Assembly (NCBI RefSeq): GCF_018219455.1
Contig: NZ_CP056122.1
Location: forward strand, 1,116,001-1,180,000
Direction: 5' to 3'
Length of the DNA: 64,000 bases
Source: Moritella sp. 5
GTDB taxonomy: Bacteria; Pseudomonadota; Gammaproteobacteria; Enterobacterales; Moritellaceae
Under the pieces are notes generated by a model. It was given only the letters and a program-made list of their open reading frames with translations. It had not been told where the DNA came from and ran no database searches. A program made the position numbers and the translations under genes. Below, one piece after another: positions 37,845 through 47,983 of this stretch. Each line of letters opens with the position of its first letter. Position 1 is the stretch's first letter.

Positions 37845-38633
37845 TTGAAAGTTTGGACTGTTGCTAATCAAAAAGGTGGTGTTGGTAAAACGACAACTGC
37901 AATCTCTTTAGCAGGCTTACTGGCAGAACAGGGGCAGCGAGTATTATTGATTGATACGGATCCGCATGCATCATTAACCAGTTATCTAAATTATGATAGT
38001 GATGATTTAACTGTCGGATTGTTTGACCTTTTTGTCGCAGCCAAACTGGATGCAGAGCTGGTTCATAATGCGATAATAGAAACGCCTTATAGCGGCATTA
38101 ATTTATTACCTGCCACAATGTCACTGGCCACGTTAGATAGAACATTAGGGCATCGTGATGGTATGGGACTTATTCTTAAGAATATTGTTACTTTAGTTAC
38201 CGATGATTATGATTTTGTACTTATCGATTGCCCGCCTGTATTGGGCGTGATGATGGTCAATGCACTCGCCAGTTGTGATCGTATTTTAGTGCCAGTACAG
38301 ACCGAATTTTTAGCATTAAAGGGCTTAGATCGCATGGTGAAAACCTTTGAAATTATGCAGCGTAGTTGTGCTAATAAATTTCAGTATACGGTCATTCCCA
38401 CCATGTTTGATCGGCGTACTAAAGCATCGTTGATATCGTTACAAACCTTGCAGAAAAATTATAGCAGCAATGTTTGGCGAGCTGTGATCCCTGTAGATAC
38501 ACAATTTAGAAATGCTAGCTTAAAACATATGCCACCATCTATGTATACTCGAAGTAGCCGAGGTGTCGCAGCTTATGCCGCATTACTACAAGATTTACTG
38601 ATTGAGGCAGAACAGGACCGAATGTATGGATAA
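37845..38633 (+). CDS. parC: ParA-like ATPase ParC of the polar chemotaxis system
   Basis: A 262-residue ParA/MinD ATPase with deviant Walker A NQKGGVGKTTT (about 8-18), IDTDPHASLTSYL and LIDCPPVLG. In Vibrio the ParC in this spot, between cheB and cheW, recruits chemotaxis arrays to the cell pole. Older annotations call it Soj; it is not topoisomerase IV. TTG start with AGGTAGGG upstream. It overlaps parP by 8 bases. Confidence 0.9.
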   Translation: MKVWTVANQKGGVGKTTTAISLAGLLAEQGQRVLLIDTDPHASLTSYLNYDSDDLTVGLFDLFVAAKLDAELVHNAIIETPYSGINLLPATMSLATLDRTLGHRDGMGLILKNIVTLVTDDYDFVLIDCPPVLGVMMVNALASCDRILVPVQTEFLALKGLDRMVKTFEIMQRSCANKFQYTVIPTMFDRRTKASLISLQTLQKNYSSNVWRAVIPVDTQFRNASLKHMPPSMYTRSSRGVAAYAALLQDLLIEAEQDRMYG

Positions 38634-39567
38634 GCACACAAAGCATTCTGCGTTGGATGATTATTTTACATCCATGCTATCTGAGCCTGTTGTTGAAAAT
38701 ACACAGGATGCTAAGGCTGCTGTAGAACAAACGGTAGTGCTCAAACCCGCATTAAAAAAAGAGTTAACAAAAGAGTCGCAGAAAGTATTAACACCCTTAT
38801 TTTCTGAAATAGAGCCAACGATAAAAAGTGACTTTAAAATACCTGAACCAGATGGTTCGGGGTCATTAAGCGATTTAGATCAGTTGTTAGGCTCTGTCAT
38901 TGATATTGACTTGGCGGATATTGATTTATCGGTATTAGATAATATTGACGTGACAACAACGCAGTCGACTTCTGAAGTTGAAGCTACTGATACTATGATA
39001 ACGATCACACCTACAGATATTATCGTTAGTGAAACAGCGCTAGCCATTGAGCCTGCAGAAAATGTGTCAGTATCGGATGTTGAGCGAGTACAGGAATCTG
39101 AACCTGTTGAACAATGGAAAAATATTGAGTTAGAAGAGCACTTTCAAGCGCTGTTCTTTGAAGTCGCAGGTGTTATTTTTGCGGTGCCATTGACCGAGCT
39201 TGGTGGTATTCATCAAACCGAAACAATAAACAGCTTATTTGGTAAACCGGATTGGTATTTAGGTCTTATGCAGCACCGAGAGCAGAAATTGAGTGTTGTC
39301 GATACTGCACAATGGGTTATGCCAGAGCAAAATATGGGCGAGATAGATTATAAATATCAGATCCAATTAAGTCAGTCGAATTGGGTACTAGGCTGCGAAA
39401 GCCTGCATGGTACTGAAACTTTAAACAGTAATGATATTAAATGGCGAAGTACACCTGGTAGTCGACCTTGGTTAGCTGGCATGGTTAAATCCCGCATGTG
39501 CGTATTATTACACGTAACCGAAATGATTAAATTGCTGGATAATGGCATCAATATTCATGGGCAATAG
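38626..39567 (+). CDS. parP: CheW-domain array-anchoring protein ParP
   Basis: A 313-residue protein. The first 165 residues are acidic, disordered-looking and probably the ParC-binding part. The C-terminal CheW-like domain runs from about 178 (FQALFFEVAGVIFAVPLTELGGI) to the end. In Vibrio this domain inserts into arrays and binds CheA LID. I chose ATG 38626, with AGGA 8-9 bases upstream; the frame opens at TTG 38602. Confidence 0.88.
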   Translation: MDKHTKHSALDDYFTSMLSEPVVENTQDAKAAVEQTVVLKPALKKELTKESQKVLTPLFSEIEPTIKSDFKIPEPDGSGSLSDLDQLLGSVIDIDLADIDLSVLDNIDVTTTQSTSEVEATDTMITITPTDIIVSETALAIEPAENVSVSDVERVQESEPVEQWKNIELEEHFQALFFEVAGVIFAVPLTELGGIHQTETINSLFGKPDWYLGLMQHREQKLSVVDTAQWVMPEQNMGEIDYKYQIQLSQSNWVLGCESLHGTETLNSNDIKWRSTPGSRPWLAGMVKSRMCVLLHVTEMIKLLDNGINIHGQ

Positions 39568-39583
39568 TAGAAGGAAATAAAAC

Positions 39584-40072
39584 ATGAGTCAGTCTCGAAA
39601 CCTAGTGGAAAATGTAGCTGAAGATGAAGTACTACAATGGGTTACATTCAAGTTAGAGAATGAAATCTACGGTATTAATGTAATGCAAGTACAAGAAGTA
39701 TTACGTTATACAGAAATTGCCCCAGTGCCTGGTGCGCCAAACTATGTGATTGGTATTATTAATTTACGTGGTAATGTTGTCACTGTGATTGATACACGTG
39801 TACGTTTTGGTTTGATGCCATCAGAAGTGAGTGAAAACTCACGTATTGTTATCATCGAAGCTGAAAAACAAGTGATTGGTATACTCGTTGACGGTGTTGC
39901 TGAAGTAGTATATCTACGTTCTTCAGAAATCGATATGGCACCTAATGTGGGTACTGATGAAAGTGCTAAATTCATCCAAGGTGTATCGAACCGTGACGGT
40001 GAGTTACTCATCCTTGTTGATTTGAATAAATTTTTAAGTGATGACGAATGGGAGGAATTAAGCGGTATGTAA
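39584..40072 (+). CDS. cheW: Chemotaxis coupling protein CheW
   Basis: A 162-residue CheW that couples CheA to receptors. Typical blocks are VTFKLENEIYGINVMQVQEV, APNYVIGIINLRGNVVTVID and the C-terminal VDLNKFLSDDEW. GAAGGAAATAAAAC precedes the ATG. It ends the che segment, followed by a strong terminator. Confidence 0.96.
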   Translation: MSQSRNLVENVAEDEVLQWVTFKLENEIYGINVMQVQEVLRYTEIAPVPGAPNYVIGIINLRGNVVTVIDTRVRFGLMPSEVSENSRIVIIEAEKQVIGILVDGVAEVVYLRSSEIDMAPNVGTDESAKFIQGVSNRDGELLILVDLNKFLSDDEWEELSGM

Positions 40073-40097
40073 GCTTAATTCCTTATTCCTATCTAGA

Positions 40098-40130
40098 AAA
40101 GCACTGTAATGATTGTTACAGTGCTTTTTT
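40098..40130 (+). terminator. Terminator after cheW
   Basis: AAAGCACTGTAA and TTACAGTGCTTT form a 12-bp stem with a short loop and a T-run. It closes the flagellar/chemotaxis locus. Confidence 0.92.
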
Positions 40131-40157
40131 AATTGCTATTTTATTGAAGGACTCAAT

Positions 40158-40571
40158 ATGCTTGCTTTGATTTTGTCTGGCGTTGCGCTTACAGCAGCTG
40201 TTGCTGCGGTTATTGGCTACGTTTTATTGCTTCGTAAGTTAACCAAACTACAGGCAACGCATAATTTATTGCTCAAAGATTTATCTAAATCAAGAGACTC
40301 TCTTCAAAAGCGTATCATTGAGTTAAGTACTTCAAATATTAATCTTGGTGGTGCAATTCAAGGCATGGCTTCGGAATTACAGCAAACTAAATACCAGCAA
40401 GATGAAATGAAAGAAGAGATGACTACACACGAACAACAAGACCCTGATAGCCGTTTTTATACGCGCGCTGTGAAGCTTGTTGAACTTGGCGCGACTCTTG
40501 AAGAAATCATGCGTGAGTGCGAACTTCCACGCGCTGAAGCCGAATTATTATTAAGTTTCCATAAAAAGTAG
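40158..40571 (+). CDS. DUF2802 family protein
   Basis: A 137-residue protein with one N-terminal membrane helix (2-21), a coiled-coil region (about 27-90) and a C-terminal helix-turn-helix-like part (AVKLVELGATLEEIMRECELPRAEAELLLSFHKK), the pattern I know as DUF2802. The same gene follows cheW in vibrios; function unknown. I chose ATG 40158, with GAAGGA upstream; the frame runs back to 40113 but that lies inside the cheW terminator. Confidence 0.85.
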   Translation: MLALILSGVALTAAVAAVIGYVLLLRKLTKLQATHNLLLKDLSKSRDSLQKRIIELSTSNINLGGAIQGMASELQQTKYQQDEMKEEMTTHEQQDPDSRFYTRAVKLVELGATLEEIMRECELPRAEAELLLSFHKK

Positions 40572-40674
40572 CTTTAATTGATTATATTTGACCGGTTATT
40601 GATATAGCTTAATTATGCTTAAAGCAGGAATATGTTAATATTCGCTCAGATTGATGCTGAAAGAATAAAAAAGT

Positions 40675-41307
40675 ATGTTGGAAGTTGTTAAGTTAAGCTG
40701 TATACGTGAAGATAATGTGTTGTTTTCTGATCTTAGTTTCACCGTTTCTAGTGGTGAAATAATTCAAATAGAAGGCCCTAATGGCGTAGGTAAAACCAGT
40801 TTACTGCGTTTATTAGCCGGACTTTCATCGCCAGCAGATGGCCATATTCTTTGGCAGAAAAGCAATACCTTAGAAGATCGTGAGAGCTATCATCAAGACT
40901 TACTCTACCTTGGTCATTTACCCGGTGTAAAAGCAGAGCTGACCGCATTCGAAAATCTATTCTTTTACCATGCCATGCATAAAGCTGTCGCCAAAGATAA
41001 AATTTGGGAAGCGCTTGCACAAGTCGGCCTTGCTGGTTATGAAGATCAATTAGCGTGTCACCTTTCAGCAGGACAGCAACGTCGTATTGCTTTAGCACGC
41101 CTATGGCTGTCGGATAAAAAGTTATGGATCCTTGATGAGCCTTTTACTGCTATTGATAAAAATGGCGTGAAAGTATTAGAGCGTTTATTTTTAGCCCATG
41201 CCGATAAAGGTGGCTGCGTTATTCTAACAACACACCAAGATTTACAATTTTCTGCGGGACGTTTACGTAAGATCACCTTAACCCGTCACAACTTAACTGA
41301 GTATTAA
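40675..41307 (+). CDS. ccmA: Heme exporter ATP-binding protein CcmA
   Basis: A 210-residue ABC ATPase with Walker [17 protein letters not shown], signature [15 protein letters not shown] and Walker [13 protein letters not shown]. With CcmB, CcmC and CcmD it releases holo-CcmE. It opens the ccm operon; no terminator or strong promoter was recognised in the 103 bases upstream. Confidence 0.95.
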   Translation: MLEVVKLSCIREDNVLFSDLSFTVSSGEIIQIEGPNGVGKTSLLRLLAGLSSPADGHILWQKSNTLEDRESYHQDLLYLGHLPGVKAELTAFENLFFYHAMHKAVAKDKIWEALAQVGLAGYEDQLACHLSAGQQRRIALARLWLSDKKLWILDEPFTAIDKNGVKVLERLFLAHADKGGCVILTTHQDLQFSAGRLRKITLTRHNLTEY

Positions 41308-41308
41308 T

Positions 41309-41977
41309 ATGTTTGCTGTTTTTATACAGGTGATAAAGCGTGAATTAATCACGGCTTTTCGTCGTAAATCAGATATTTTAAATCCACTCTGGTTCTTTAT
41401 TATTGTGATCACCCTTTTTCCGCTAGGAATAGGCCCTGAGCCAAACTTATTATTACGTATTGCTCCTGGCGTTATCTGGGTCGCGGCATTATTATCGGCG
41501 CTATTGTCGATGGAACGTTTATTTCGAGATGACTTCCTCGATGGTTCATTAGAGCAGTTGATGCTAACGGAGACCCCGTTAGGAGTCATTGTGACGGCAA
41601 AAGTGGTTGCACATTGGTTACTGACTGGCTTACCTATATTATTTGTATCGCCTTTGTTGGCAGTATTTTTGTCATTAGATGCGAATACTTTCATGGCCAC
41701 TTTTATTACCCTGTTACTCGGTACGCCGGTGTTGAGCTTTGTAGGTGCGATAGGCGTCGCATTGACTGTTGGTTTACGTAAGGGAGGGGTATTACTGAGC
41801 TTGCTCATTTTACCGTTATTTATTCCGGTATTGATTTTTGCAACCAGTGCCATTGATGCGGCGAGTTTTGGTGTTTCCTATTCTGGACCTGTGGCGATTT
41901 TAGGGGCGATGCTTGCTGCATCAGTTACTTTATCACCGTTTGCAATTGCCGCGTCATTACGGGTTAGTTTGAGTTAA
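41309..41977 (+). CDS. ccmB: Heme exporter membrane protein CcmB
   Basis: A 222-residue protein with six hydrophobic helices. FRRKSDILNPLWFFIIVITLFPLGIGPEPNLL is the CcmB family N-terminal pattern (written here in part as FRRKSDILNPLWFF). It starts one base after ccmA. Confidence 0.95.
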   Translation: MFAVFIQVIKRELITAFRRKSDILNPLWFFIIVITLFPLGIGPEPNLLLRIAPGVIWVAALLSALLSMERLFRDDFLDGSLEQLMLTETPLGVIVTAKVVAHWLLTGLPILFVSPLLAVFLSLDANTFMATFITLLLGTPVLSFVGAIGVALTVGLRKGGVLLSLLILPLFIPVLIFATSAIDAASFGVSYSGPVAILGAMLAASVTLSPFAIAASLRVSLS

Positions 41978-42062
41978 ATTGTTAGTTAAAGATAAGTAAA
42001 GTTAGTTTCAATCACTGTTTAGGTTCATATAATTGGGCCGTAATTAATGTAGAGAGTTTAAT

Positions 42063-42803
42063 ATGTGGAAATGGCTCCATCCTTATGCGAAACCAGAAAA
42101 AAGTTATAACTTAGCCGGTAAAATGCTGCCTTGGTTTGCATTATTCAGTGCTGTATCACTGACAATCGGAATGATTTGGGGTTTTGCATTCGCGCCCGCT
42201 GATTATCAACAAGGCGATAGTTTCCGTATTATCTATCTACATGTACCTGCCGCATCACTATCCATGGGTGCATACTTAAGTATGGCAATCGCTGCTTTTA
42301 TTGGTCTGGTCTGGCAATTAAAAATGGCAGACATGGCTGTGGCTGCGATTGCACCAATTGGTGCGGTATTTACTGCAATCGCATTATTCACTGGCGCTGT
42401 ATGGGGTAAACCTATGTGGGGCGCTTGGTGGGTATGGGATGCACGTTTAACATCTGAACTTATTCTATTATTTTTATACCTTGGCGTAATCGCAATTTAT
42501 GGTGCGTTTAGCGACAAAATATTAGCAGGTCGTGCTGCGGGCATTCTTGCCTTAGTGGGGGTAATTAATCTGCCTATCATTCATTATTCTGTTGAATGGT
42601 GGAACACCCTACATCAAAAAGCCACTATCAGTAAATTCGATAAACCGTCGATGGATACCGATATGCTGTGGCCATTACTGATTAACTTATTAGGCTTCGG
42701 TTTACTGTTTGGTACCTTGACCTTGATGCGCTTTAGAAATGAGTTAATTACCCGTGAGTCGCATAGACCTTGGGTGAAAAAATTATTTATCGAGGACAAG
42801 TAA
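42063..42803 (+). CDS. ccmC: Heme handling protein CcmC
   Basis: A 246-residue membrane protein with the WWD heme-binding motif MWGAWWVWDARLTSELIL and six membrane helices. Two conserved periplasmic His are present (YLHVPAASL and PIIHYSVEWW). It loads heme onto CcmE. Confidence 0.96.
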   Translation: MWKWLHPYAKPEKSYNLAGKMLPWFALFSAVSLTIGMIWGFAFAPADYQQGDSFRIIYLHVPAASLSMGAYLSMAIAAFIGLVWQLKMADMAVAAIAPIGAVFTAIALFTGAVWGKPMWGAWWVWDARLTSELILLFLYLGVIAIYGAFSDKILAGRAAGILALVGVINLPIIHYSVEWWNTLHQKATISKFDKPSMDTDMLWPLLINLLGFGLLFGTLTLMRFRNELITRESHRPWVKKLFIEDK

Positions 42804-42804
42804 C

Positions 42805-43011
42805 ATGCAATTTGATAGCTTTTCTGCTTTTTTAGCGATGGGTGGTTACGGCTTTTATGTCTGGCTAGCTGTAGCTTTTAGCGTATTGACCTTAGGCGCA
42901 TTAACGGTAAGTACTATTGTCAAACGTCGCCAAATTATTAACGAAATTAAAAATAAGCATCAACGTATTCAGCGAATGCGTGCAGCTGAAAAAATGGAGA
43001 ATACTCTATGA
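42805..43011 (+). CDS. ccmD: Heme exporter small subunit CcmD
   Basis: A 68-residue protein with one membrane helix (about 17-38), the pattern [18 protein letters not shown] and a basic cytoplasmic tail. It keeps holo-CcmE in the CcmABC complex. It overlaps ccmE by 4 bases (ATGA). Confidence 0.92.
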   Translation: MQFDSFSAFLAMGGYGFYVWLAVAFSVLTLGALTVSTIVKRRQIINEIKNKHQRIQRMRAAEKMENTL

Positions 43012-43487
43012 ATCCAAGACGTAAAAAACGCTTATCTATTGCTCTGGTGATTATCATTGGTTTAGGTAGTATGACAGGCCTTGTTCTATACGCATTAAAA
43101 CAGAACATTGATTTATTTTACACGCCGACTCAACTTGTTGAAGGCTTAGGTGAAGATAAGGTCAAGCCTGAAATCGGTCAGCGTTTACGTATTGGTGGCT
43201 TAGTAATGCCTGGCACTGTTAAACGTAATATGGAAGATCTTAAAGTTAGCTTTGTCTTAAGTGATGACAGAGGTGGCTTGGTTACACTGGAATACGAAGG
43301 TATTTTGCCCGATTTATTCCGTGAAGGGCAAGGGATTGTTGCACAAGGTGTACTAAAGTCCGCGAATGTGATTAGCGCGTCTGAAGTACTTGCTAAACAT
43401 GACGAAGAATATATGCCACCCGAAGTTGCTGAAGCAATTAAAGGCATTAAGCATATGAAACCTGAATACGGTAACGAAACTAAATAA
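43008..43487 (+). CDS. ccmE: Cytochrome c heme chaperone CcmE
   Basis: A 159-residue membrane-anchored periplasmic protein with an N-terminal helix (about 8-28) and a beta-barrel. The covalent heme-binding His is H131 in [16 protein letters not shown], with the following Tyr intact. Confidence 0.96.
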   Translation: MNPRRKKRLSIALVIIIGLGSMTGLVLYALKQNIDLFYTPTQLVEGLGEDKVKPEIGQRLRIGGLVMPGTVKRNMEDLKVSFVLSDDRGGLVTLEYEGILPDLFREGQGIVAQGVLKSANVISASEVLAKHDEEYMPPEVAEAIKGIKHMKPEYGNETK

Positions 43488-43498
43488 GGTAGTTTGTA

Positions 43499-45463
43499 AT
43501 GATTCCTGAGATAGGACATTTTAGTTTAATTGTAGCGACGGCGTTGTCGTTCTTGCTGGCAATTTATCCACTTATAGGCGCAAAGATTAATCATCCTGGT
43601 ATGATTAATAGTGCTAAACCATTAGCCATTATGCAATTTTTGCTAATGAGTCTTTCATTTGCTGTTTTAGCTTACTCATTCGCGACTGATGATTTTTCAG
43701 TCGGTTATGTTGCAACTAACTCAAATTCATTATTACCGATACAGTATAAAATATCTGCTGTGTGGGGCGGTCATGAAGGGTCATTATTACTTTGGTCTTT
43801 AACGTTAGCTATTTGGACTGCTGCTGTGGCCGTGTTTAGCCGTGGTATTCCGAAGGTTGCACTCGCTCGCGTGCTTTCTGTGATGGGTATGATTGCGATT
43901 GGTTTTAACTTGTTTATTTTGTTAACGTCAAATCCATTTGATCGAACTTTGCCTTACTTACCGCTCGATGGTAATGACTTAAATCCATTGCTCCAAGATG
44001 TTGGCCTGATTTTCCATCCACCGATGTTATACATGGGTTATGTTGGCTTCTCTGTTGCTTTTTCTTTTGCGATTGCGGCATTGATGGCTGGTCGTCTTGA
44101 TTCGGCATGGGCGCGTTGGTCTCGTCCTTGGACATTAGTTGCTTGGGTATTTCTAACTGCTGGTATCGCATTGGGTAGTTGGTGGGCTTATTATGAACTC
44201 GGCTGGGGCGGTTGGTGGTTCTGGGATCCAGTAGAAAATTCATCATTTATGCCTTGGCTTGCAGGTACTGCGTTGATTCACTCACTTGCTGTAAGTGAAA
44301 AGCGTGGTGTGTTTAAATCATGGACTGTACTATTATCAATTGCGGCCTTTAGCTTGAGTCTATTAGGTACTTTCTTAGTACGCTCTGGTGTATTGGTATC
44401 TGTGCATGCATTTGCGTCAGATCCTGCGCGTGGTTTGTTTATTTTAGCCTTCTTAATTGCGGTTGTTGGTGGTTCATTACTGCTTTTCGCAGTAAAAGGT
44501 TCAGAGATTAAGAGTCGTGGTAAATACGGTCTGTTTTCTCGTGAAACTTTCTTGTTGGTGAATAACGTATTATTAATTGCAGCGCTATTAGTTGTACTGA
44601 TTGGTACTTTGTTACCACTGGTACATAAAGAGCTGGGTATGGGTTCGATTTCAATCGGTGTACCATTCTTTAATAATATTTTCTTCTACATGATAATTCC
44701 GTTTGCAATTGCCTTGGGTGTTGCTCCGTTATTACGTTGGAAGAAACAAGAAGCAGATTTACGTCCACTGTTTAAACAGTTAGCGGTAATTGCGGTAGCG
44801 AGTATCGTGTTAGCCGTTGCGTTACCGGCAATCTTTGCGGACAAAATTAAGATTGTTGCTGTTATTGGTTTTGCATTAGCTTTTTGGGTGATTATCACCA
44901 GTGCGCTAGAAGTGTATATCCGTGCAACGCATCGCCATAGTTTTGCGTCTGGTGTGGTCAAACTAGGTCGTAGCCATTGGGCGATGGTACTTGGCCACGT
45001 TGGTCTAGCGATGATGCTGATTGGTATTTCTGCAACTCAGAATTACAAAATCGAAAAAGACTTACGTATGCTACCGGGCGATGAAGTTGTCTTTGCGGAT
45101 TACTTATTCGAGTTCGAGCGTATTGCTGAATCAAATGGCGCGAACTACGAAGGCTATGAAGCGGTATTTAAGGTCAGTAAAAACGGTAAGTTTGAAACGG
45201 TATTACGCGCAGAGAAACGTAACTACTTAGCTCAGCGTGGTATGCCAATGACTGAAGCCGCGATTGATTGGGGTATAACTCGTGACCTTTATATCGCATT
45301 GGGTGAACAGTTAAAAGATGACTCATGGGCAATTCGTATCTATTACGAACCCTTCATTCGTTTCATCTGGTGGGGTGGCTTAGTCATGGCTATCGGTGGT
45401 TTATTAGCTGTATCTGATCGACGTTACCGTTTTGTGAATAAACGTGTAGCGAAAGCGCAATAA
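43499..45463 (+). CDS. ccmF: Cytochrome c heme lyase subunit CcmF
   Basis: A 654-residue protein with about 14-15 membrane helices. The WWD motif is WGGWWFWDPVENSSFMPWL, and the VWGGHEGSLLLW block is also typical. It transfers heme from CcmE to apocytochrome c with CcmH and CcmI. Confidence 0.96.
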   Translation: MIPEIGHFSLIVATALSFLLAIYPLIGAKINHPGMINSAKPLAIMQFLLMSLSFAVLAYSFATDDFSVGYVATNSNSLLPIQYKISAVWGGHEGSLLLWSLTLAIWTAAVAVFSRGIPKVALARVLSVMGMIAIGFNLFILLTSNPFDRTLPYLPLDGNDLNPLLQDVGLIFHPPMLYMGYVGFSVAFSFAIAALMAGRLDSAWARWSRPWTLVAWVFLTAGIALGSWWAYYELGWGGWWFWDPVENSSFMPWLAGTALIHSLAVSEKRGVFKSWTVLLSIAAFSLSLLGTFLVRSGVLVSVHAFASDPARGLFILAFLIAVVGGSLLLFAVKGSEIKSRGKYGLFSRETFLLVNNVLLIAALLVVLIGTLLPLVHKELGMGSISIGVPFFNNIFFYMIIPFAIALGVAPLLRWKKQEADLRPLFKQLAVIAVASIVLAVALPAIFADKIKIVAVIGFALAFWVIITSALEVYIRATHRHSFASGVVKLGRSHWAMVLGHVGLAMMLIGISATQNYKIEKDLRMLPGDEVVFADYLFEFERIAESNGANYEGYEAVFKVSKNGKFETVLRAEKRNYLAQRGMPMTEAAIDWGITRDLYIALGEQLKDDSWAIRIYYEPFIRFIWWGGLVMAIGGLLAVSDRRYRFVNKRVAKAQ

Positions 45464-45477
45464 TTAGGACAAGAATA

Positions 45478-46026
45478 ATGACTAATGATGTGAAAAAAAA
45501 GAAACAGTTAATGACACGACTAATACCCTTAATCGTATTTTTATGTGTGTCTATATTCCTTTACATTGGCTTATTTCGTGACGCTACCGTTTTAGAGTCG
45601 ACCTTTATTGGTCGACCTGTTCCTGAGTTTGCATTAAACGATTTAGTTGAACCTGAGTTACAGCATGATAAAAGCGTGCTGTCAGGTAAACCTATGCTGT
45701 TAAACGTATGGGCAACGTGGTGTCCAACGTGTTACTCAGAGCATAAGTACTTAAATGAACTGGCTGAAGACGGTGTTTATATTGTTGGAATGAATTATAA
45801 AGACGAGCGTAAAAAAGCGTTGAAATGGTTAGACGAGTTAGATAATCCATACAAGATCAGTCTTTATGATCCTGATGGCATGCTTGGCCTTGATCTGGGT
45901 GTTTATGGCGCGCCTGAAACCTTTTTCATCGACAGCAAAGGCATTATCCAATATAAGCACGTAGGTGACATTAACCCGCGTAATTGGAATGGTGAATTGA
46001 AAGCTGTTTATGAGCAATTGAAATAA
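45478..46026 (+). CDS. ccmG: Thiol:disulfide interchange protein CcmG/DsbE
   Basis: A 182-residue membrane-anchored thioredoxin. N-terminal helix about 13-31; active site WATWCPTCYSEH; GVYGAPETFFID carries the cis-Pro. It keeps the cytochrome CXXCH cysteines reduced. Confidence 0.95.
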   Translation: MTNDVKKKKQLMTRLIPLIVFLCVSIFLYIGLFRDATVLESTFIGRPVPEFALNDLVEPELQHDKSVLSGKPMLLNVWATWCPTCYSEHKYLNELAEDGVYIVGMNYKDERKKALKWLDELDNPYKISLYDPDGMLGLDLGVYGAPETFFIDSKGIIQYKHVGDINPRNWNGELKAVYEQLK

Positions 46027-46035
46027 GGACTTAAG

Positions 46036-46503
46036 ATGAAAAAATTATTCGTATTAATGACTTTAATGCTCAGTTTCAGTGTTGCTGCGGTTATTGATGT
46101 CTATGACTTTGAGACTGAAGAGCAAGAAGCCTTGTTTAGAACATTAACGGCAGAGTTACGCTGTCCTAAATGTCAAAATAATAACCTTGCGGACTCGAAT
46201 GCCTCGATTGCTCAAGACATGCGTCAAAAAACTTACAACATGGTTGTTGATGGTAAGGAAGAAGATGAGATTGTTACTTATTGGATTGACCGATTTGGCA
46301 ACTTTGTTCTCTATAAGCCGCCAGTAACTTTAGGTACTGCCATTTTATGGGTTGGTCCAGGTTTGTTTATACTATTTGGTGGTCTGATTATTGTTCGTAA
46401 CAGCCGTCGTAAAGTCAGCGTTAAAACGGATGACCGCGACGAAGAGTTATCGAGTGCGGAGAAAGACCGTTTGGCCAAAATTTTAAAGGATAGCGAGAAA
46501 TAG
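46036..46503 (+). CDS. ccmH: Cytochrome c maturation protein CcmH
   Basis: A 155-residue protein with signal peptide (about 1-19), the redox motif LRCPKCQNNNLADSNA, and one membrane helix (about 101-122). It is the short CcmH form; the TPR part is a separate gene next to it. Confidence 0.94.
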   Translation: MKKLFVLMTLMLSFSVAAVIDVYDFETEEQEALFRTLTAELRCPKCQNNNLADSNASIAQDMRQKTYNMVVDGKEEDEIVTYWIDRFGNFVLYKPPVTLGTAILWVGPGLFILFGGLIIVRNSRRKVSVKTDDRDEELSSAEKDRLAKILKDSEK

Positions 46504-46504
46504 C

Positions 46505-47773
46505 ATGTTGTTATTTTGGATAGTAAGTATTGTATTGGTGATCGTTGCCGCGCTGGCATTTGTTATCCCTGTTACGGGTAAGAGCAAATTAACTGGCGCG
46601 ACACGAGACCAATTAAACAAAGACCTTTATAAAAGTCGAATTAGTGAATTGGTCGACGATGAAGATCAAGGTTTGTTAGACAAAAGCGAAGAGTTTATTG
46701 ATGAAATGCAACGTGGTCTATTGGACGACGTTCTTGATGAGAAAGTGGCAAAAGTAAATGCAGCTAACTCACCATTCATCTGGCTTGCTGGTGTTGTGTT
46801 TTTAGTTGTTTTCTCTGTGTCGATGTATCTGACATTAGGTGCACGTGACAAGGTAGCTAACTGGGAAGATGTATATTCACGTTTACCTGAGCTAACAAAT
46901 CGCGTAATGAATGAAGGTGATATAGTTACTGATCAAGAGATCTCAGACTTTAAGCTAGCATTGACTACTAAGATGATAGAAGAGCCGGACAATGAATTTG
47001 GTTGGTTATTATTGGGGCGCTTAAACGTTGCTTTAGGTGATCCAAACGCGGCATTCATTGCGATGGACCGTGCGTATAAACTCGCACCGATGAACACATC
47101 TATTGTGACAGGTTATGCGCAAGCATTAATGCTGAGTGATGATCCAGATAAAAATAACTTAGCACGTAAAATATTGATGGGTCTGAAAAAAGAAAAGCCT
47201 GGTGATATCGAAGTATTATCTACGTCTGCGTTCATGGCGTTAGAAAACCAAGATTACCTTGGCGCAATCGAGCAATGGCAACGTATGTTACCGTTACTTG
47301 CTGGTCAACCAGATCGTATCGAGATGATTAAAGGTAGTATTGAATACGCAAGAAAACAGATTGAAGCGAAAGGTGGTACAGCTCCAGCTATTGCTGATAC
47401 TGCAACTGATAGCCGACCTGCAGCACCCGCAAATGAAGCCGCGGCGGGTAATGAGCAAGTGACGATCACTATCACTTCTGACCAAGCGAAGCTTAAAGGT
47501 TACTTGTATATTTACGTGCAAGCGGCAGCTGGTCCTAAAGCGCCACTGGCTGTTAAACGTATCACGAACCCAACATTCCCATTAACTATCTCATTATCAG
47601 ATAGTGATGCGATGATGGCGCAAATGAAGATGTCACAATTCCCATCGATTAAAGTGAGCGCGAAGCTTTCTCAAGATGAGAATGTGATGACGAAAGATGA
47701 TGACATCAATAGTAATATTGTGATTGTTAATGAAGGCGATTCACGTTCAGTGACGCTTAATTTTAGTCGTTAA
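46505..47773 (+). CDS. ccmI: Cytochrome c maturation protein CcmI (TPR)
   Basis: A 422-residue protein with two membrane helices (about 2-22 and 96-116) and a periplasmic TPR region (about 150-275) that presents apocytochrome c. The C-terminal domain from about 310 is beta-rich. In E. coli this part is fused to CcmH. It starts one base after ccmH and ends the operon. Confidence 0.93.
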   Translation: MLLFWIVSIVLVIVAALAFVIPVTGKSKLTGATRDQLNKDLYKSRISELVDDEDQGLLDKSEEFIDEMQRGLLDDVLDEKVAKVNAANSPFIWLAGVVFLVVFSVSMYLTLGARDKVANWEDVYSRLPELTNRVMNEGDIVTDQEISDFKLALTTKMIEEPDNEFGWLLLGRLNVALGDPNAAFIAMDRAYKLAPMNTSIVTGYAQALMLSDDPDKNNLARKILMGLKKEKPGDIEVLSTSAFMALENQDYLGAIEQWQRMLPLLAGQPDRIEMIKGSIEYARKQIEAKGGTAPAIADTATDSRPAAPANEAAAGNEQVTITITSDQAKLKGYLYIYVQAAAGPKAPLAVKRITNPTFPLTISLSDSDAMMAQMKMSQFPSIKVSAKLSQDENVMTKDDDINSNIVIVNEGDSRSVTLNFSR

Positions 47774-47823
47774 TTTAATAAAGTGTTACTGATGTAGCAA
47801 CACCTTATTAACGTTTGTTAATC

Positions 47824-47865
47824 AGCCCCGCAGAAATTATTTATATAATATCCGCGGGGCTTTTT
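47824..47865 (+). terminator. Terminator of the ccm operon
   Basis: AGCCCCGC and GCGGGGCT flank a 22-base AT-rich loop that is itself partly self-complementary, followed by T. Confidence 0.8.
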
Positions 47866-47983
47866 AGTATCTGTTATCTGGTTTTTAAATTAAACAAAGA
47901 CAACAATGTTTATGATTAAATACCCAAAAATACCACGGTGCACGTCAGCAATAAGGCGTTAAACAGCATTGAAGGAGTTGTTA

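Noticed and set aside
37845-38633. Chromosome-partition ParA/Soj as the role of the ATPase
   Set aside because: No parB or origin genes are nearby; the location between cheB, parP and cheW marks the chemotaxis ParC.
40113-40157. N-terminal extension of the DUF2802 gene
   Set aside because: The extra codons lie in the cheW terminator and the later ATG has a proper GAAGGA.
47969-47983. TTG start for the unrecognised 249-residue gene
   Set aside because: It lies before the GAAGGAG ribosome binding site, which serves GTG 47984.
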